NCBI GenBank assembly: GCA_013285945.1
Contig: JABDGP010000018.1
Location: forward strand, 1 to 45,820
DNA length: 45,820 nucleotides
Reading direction: 5' to 3'
Source: Bacteroidota bacterium
GTDB lineage: Bacteria; Bacteroidota; Bacteroidia; Cytophagales; Cyclobacteriaceae
Below are positions 44,369 through 45,820 of the stretch, piece by piece (within the stretch, counting starts at the first letter, position 1; each line of letters begins with the position of its first letter). The notes under the pieces are model-generated. The model ran no database searches, had not been told where the DNA came from, and worked only from the letters and a program-made list of their open reading frames with translations. A program made the position numbers and the translations under genes.

Positions 44369-45820
44369 ATGTCAGTCCCCGATAGTCAGATCAGAAAAAA
44401 ATGGAAAAACTATGTAGGCGATCAGATGGCTGAGCCGCTAAAGTATTTTAAGCCTTCAAGCTTAAGCGAGCTTATCGACATTGTCGTTGACGCAAAGAAG
44501 AATGGCTACAAAGCGAAGGCGATCGGTTCTGGTCATTCATCGTCAGACATCGCGATTACTTCTGATTACATGATCGATACTCACGGACTTTGTACTATTT
44601 TGGATATTACTCAGATGAGCCTGCGCGAAAATTATGCTGACAAAGACAATCTGTTTTTTGTAGAAGGCGGTATCGTATTGAAAAATCTCATAGAGTTTTT
44701 GGATGAGAAAGGCAAGGCTCTCATCAACATGGGCGCTTATACCGGCCAAACAATTGCCGGTGTAGTGTCAACCGCTACGCATGGTTCTGGAATAAAATTG
44801 GGTGCTTTCCCGGAATACATCGAGGCGATTTTATTGTTAGATGAAGATGGCGTGTTGCATCACATCGAACCTTCGCCGGGTAGAGCTATATCGGCATCGA
44901 AAGTTAAATTTTCGCAAGTTGATCAAAAGCATTTCATTCAGAGCGATGAAGATTTTAATGCCATTGGGGTTAGCATTGGTTGTATGGGGATAATCTACGC
45001 TGTTGTTATTCGGGTCACTGATAGTTACCAGCTGAGAGAGACCCGTCGTTTTTCAAATTGGCAGGATGTAAAGAAAGAGTTGGCAAAAGGAACGGTTTTG
45101 CAAAATAATCGGCACTACGAAGTTCTTGTGAGTCCATACAACTTTAAAAACAAGGGGCAACGATGTCTGGTTACAGAAAGGAATATACCTGTACCTGCAT
45201 TGAAAAACCACAGGTTCAAACGAGGTCACCGGAATCTGGCTTACGAATTAATTCTCAGCGTGATACCTGATTTTATACTTGATGCCGGTATGAGAATCAT
45301 GGTAAATCATTTTCCAAAAATTATTCCAGGTCTGGTGCAATCATTAATCTCCACACTTAGTGATAAAGAGTATGTAGACAAGAGCTTTAAGGTTCTTGAT
45401 CTGGGTAAAGCCAACAACCTTGCTGCCTATGCCACGGAGATAGCTCTGCCAAGCGATACTTACCTCGCTGCGGTTGAAGAAATTATATCTGTTGTAAATA
45501 CCAGCGTGAAGAATGGAGGACAATACCTCACTGCGCCATTCTCATTGCGATTTGTGAAAACAAATTCATTCTACCTGGCAATGCAATACGGAACCAAGCC
45601 GGATGATTTCGTATGCATGATCGAATTTCCAACCGTAAGCAAAACGATGGGCGGTATGGAGCTGCTTGCAAGAATTGAATCGGCATTGTATTCGTTTGGA
45701 GGGATTCCGCACTGGGGCCAGGTAAATCATGTGGGTGGAACGCAACAAGCTTCTTTAGAAAAACTGTATCCCGAATTTCAAGCCTGGATGAGAGTGTATA
45801 AGAAGTATTGCAAAACAAAC
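44369..45820 (+). CDS. VAO-type FAD oxidase, D-arabinono-lactone/gulonolactone oxidase-like (3'-partial)
   Basis: At least 484 residues; the frame is open to the right edge with no stop. The start is ATG at 44369, 11 bases after the phosphoesterase stop. The FAD domain has the pyrophosphate loop AIGSGHSSSD, with His56 where aldonolactone oxidases attach FAD covalently, and GQTIAGVVSTATHGSG near residue 126. The C-terminal region ends in the ALO pattern: PHWGQVNH (450), where the usual HWxK lysine is a glutamine, then YPEFQAWMRVYKKY. Members oxidise aldonolactones, alditols or in some cases sterols with oxygen. Only a few residues are likely missing. The genomic pairing with a GMC oxidoreductase suggests a shared oxidative pathway. 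Confidence 0.88.
   Translation, partial: MSVPDSQIRKKWKNYVGDQMAEPLKYFKPSSLSELIDIVVDAKKNGYKAKAIGSGHSSSDIAITSDYMIDTHGLCTILDITQMSLRENYADKDNLFFVEGGIVLKNLIEFLDEKGKALINMGAYTGQTIAGVVSTATHGSGIKLGAFPEYIEAILLLDEDGVLHHIEPSPGRAISASKVKFSQVDQKHFIQSDEDFNAIGVSIGCMGIIYAVVIRVTDSYQLRETRRFSNWQDVKKELAKGTVLQNNRHYEVLVSPYNFKNKGQRCLVTERNIPVPALKNHRFKRGHRNLAYELILSVIPDFILDAGMRIMVNHFPKIIPGLVQSLISTLSDKEYVDKSFKVLDLGKANNLAAYATEIALPSDTYLAAVEEIISVVNTSVKNGGQYLTAPFSLRFVKTNSFYLAMQYGTKPDDFVCMIEFPTVSKTMGGMELLARIESALYSFGGIPHWGQVNHVGGTQQASLEKLYPEFQAWMRVYKKYCKTN

Overview
The window reads as chromosomal DNA of a Bacteroidota bacterium, most likely a Cytophagales-type soil or aquatic heterotroph. The evidence is several exact or near-exact copies of the Bacteroidota housekeeping promoter (TTTG, about 19-20 bases, TAnnTTTG), the compact RpoD without region 1.1, a bacillithiol-type deacetylase, the GlgE alpha-glucan operon and a DinB-DnaE polymerase pair. 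There is no sign of phage, insertion sequence, integrase or CRISPR. Gene density is high, and two convergent gene pairs end within 0-1 bp of each other.

Layout. 1-4626: the end of a sugar-phosphate isomerase-like gene, a c-type cytochrome lipoprotein and a large ABCG-like ABC transporter. 4721-8537: a DEAD-box RNA helicase facing a neutral-ceramidase-like protein and a TPR protein. 8651-18928 is core housekeeping: an LptF/LptG-type permease, rpsO, pnp, rpoD, trxB, bshB1, pdxH (reverse), a YqgE/AlgH protein, a DUF349 coiled-coil protein and tRNA-Thr(TGT), with clear intrinsic terminators after rpsO, rpoD and the tRNA.

19207-28975 is a carbohydrate block: glgE, a treS-maltokinase fusion and glgB, tightly packed, followed by a GH57/DUF3536 glycosidase-like gene with its own promoter. 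In the classical pathway TreS makes maltose, maltokinase makes maltose-1-phosphate, GlgE polymerises it and GlgB branches it. Here the TreS half of the fusion has lost its nucleophilic aspartate (Ala206) and carries other active-site changes, while its kinase half, GlgE and GlgB look intact. Either the first step has been abandoned or the domain has been repurposed. This is the most interesting observation in the window.

28989-32154 (reverse): a dicarboxylate-type symporter, a fatty-acid desaturase and an LpxL-type acyltransferase. 32197-37118: a TPR protein, then a reverse-strand dinB-dnaE translesion cassette preceded by a perfect 16-bp palindrome that is a candidate damage-response operator.

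37140-39723: an intergenic region with three dyad elements, an unrecognised 115-residue protein ending in Cys-Pro-Pro-x-Cys plus a glycine run, and an overlapping trio of membrane protein, histidine kinase and NarL-type response regulator. 39868-45820: two putative lipoproteins, then a GMC oxidoreductase, a metallophosphoesterase and a VAO-type FAD oxidase (cut by the window end), which look like one transcription unit.
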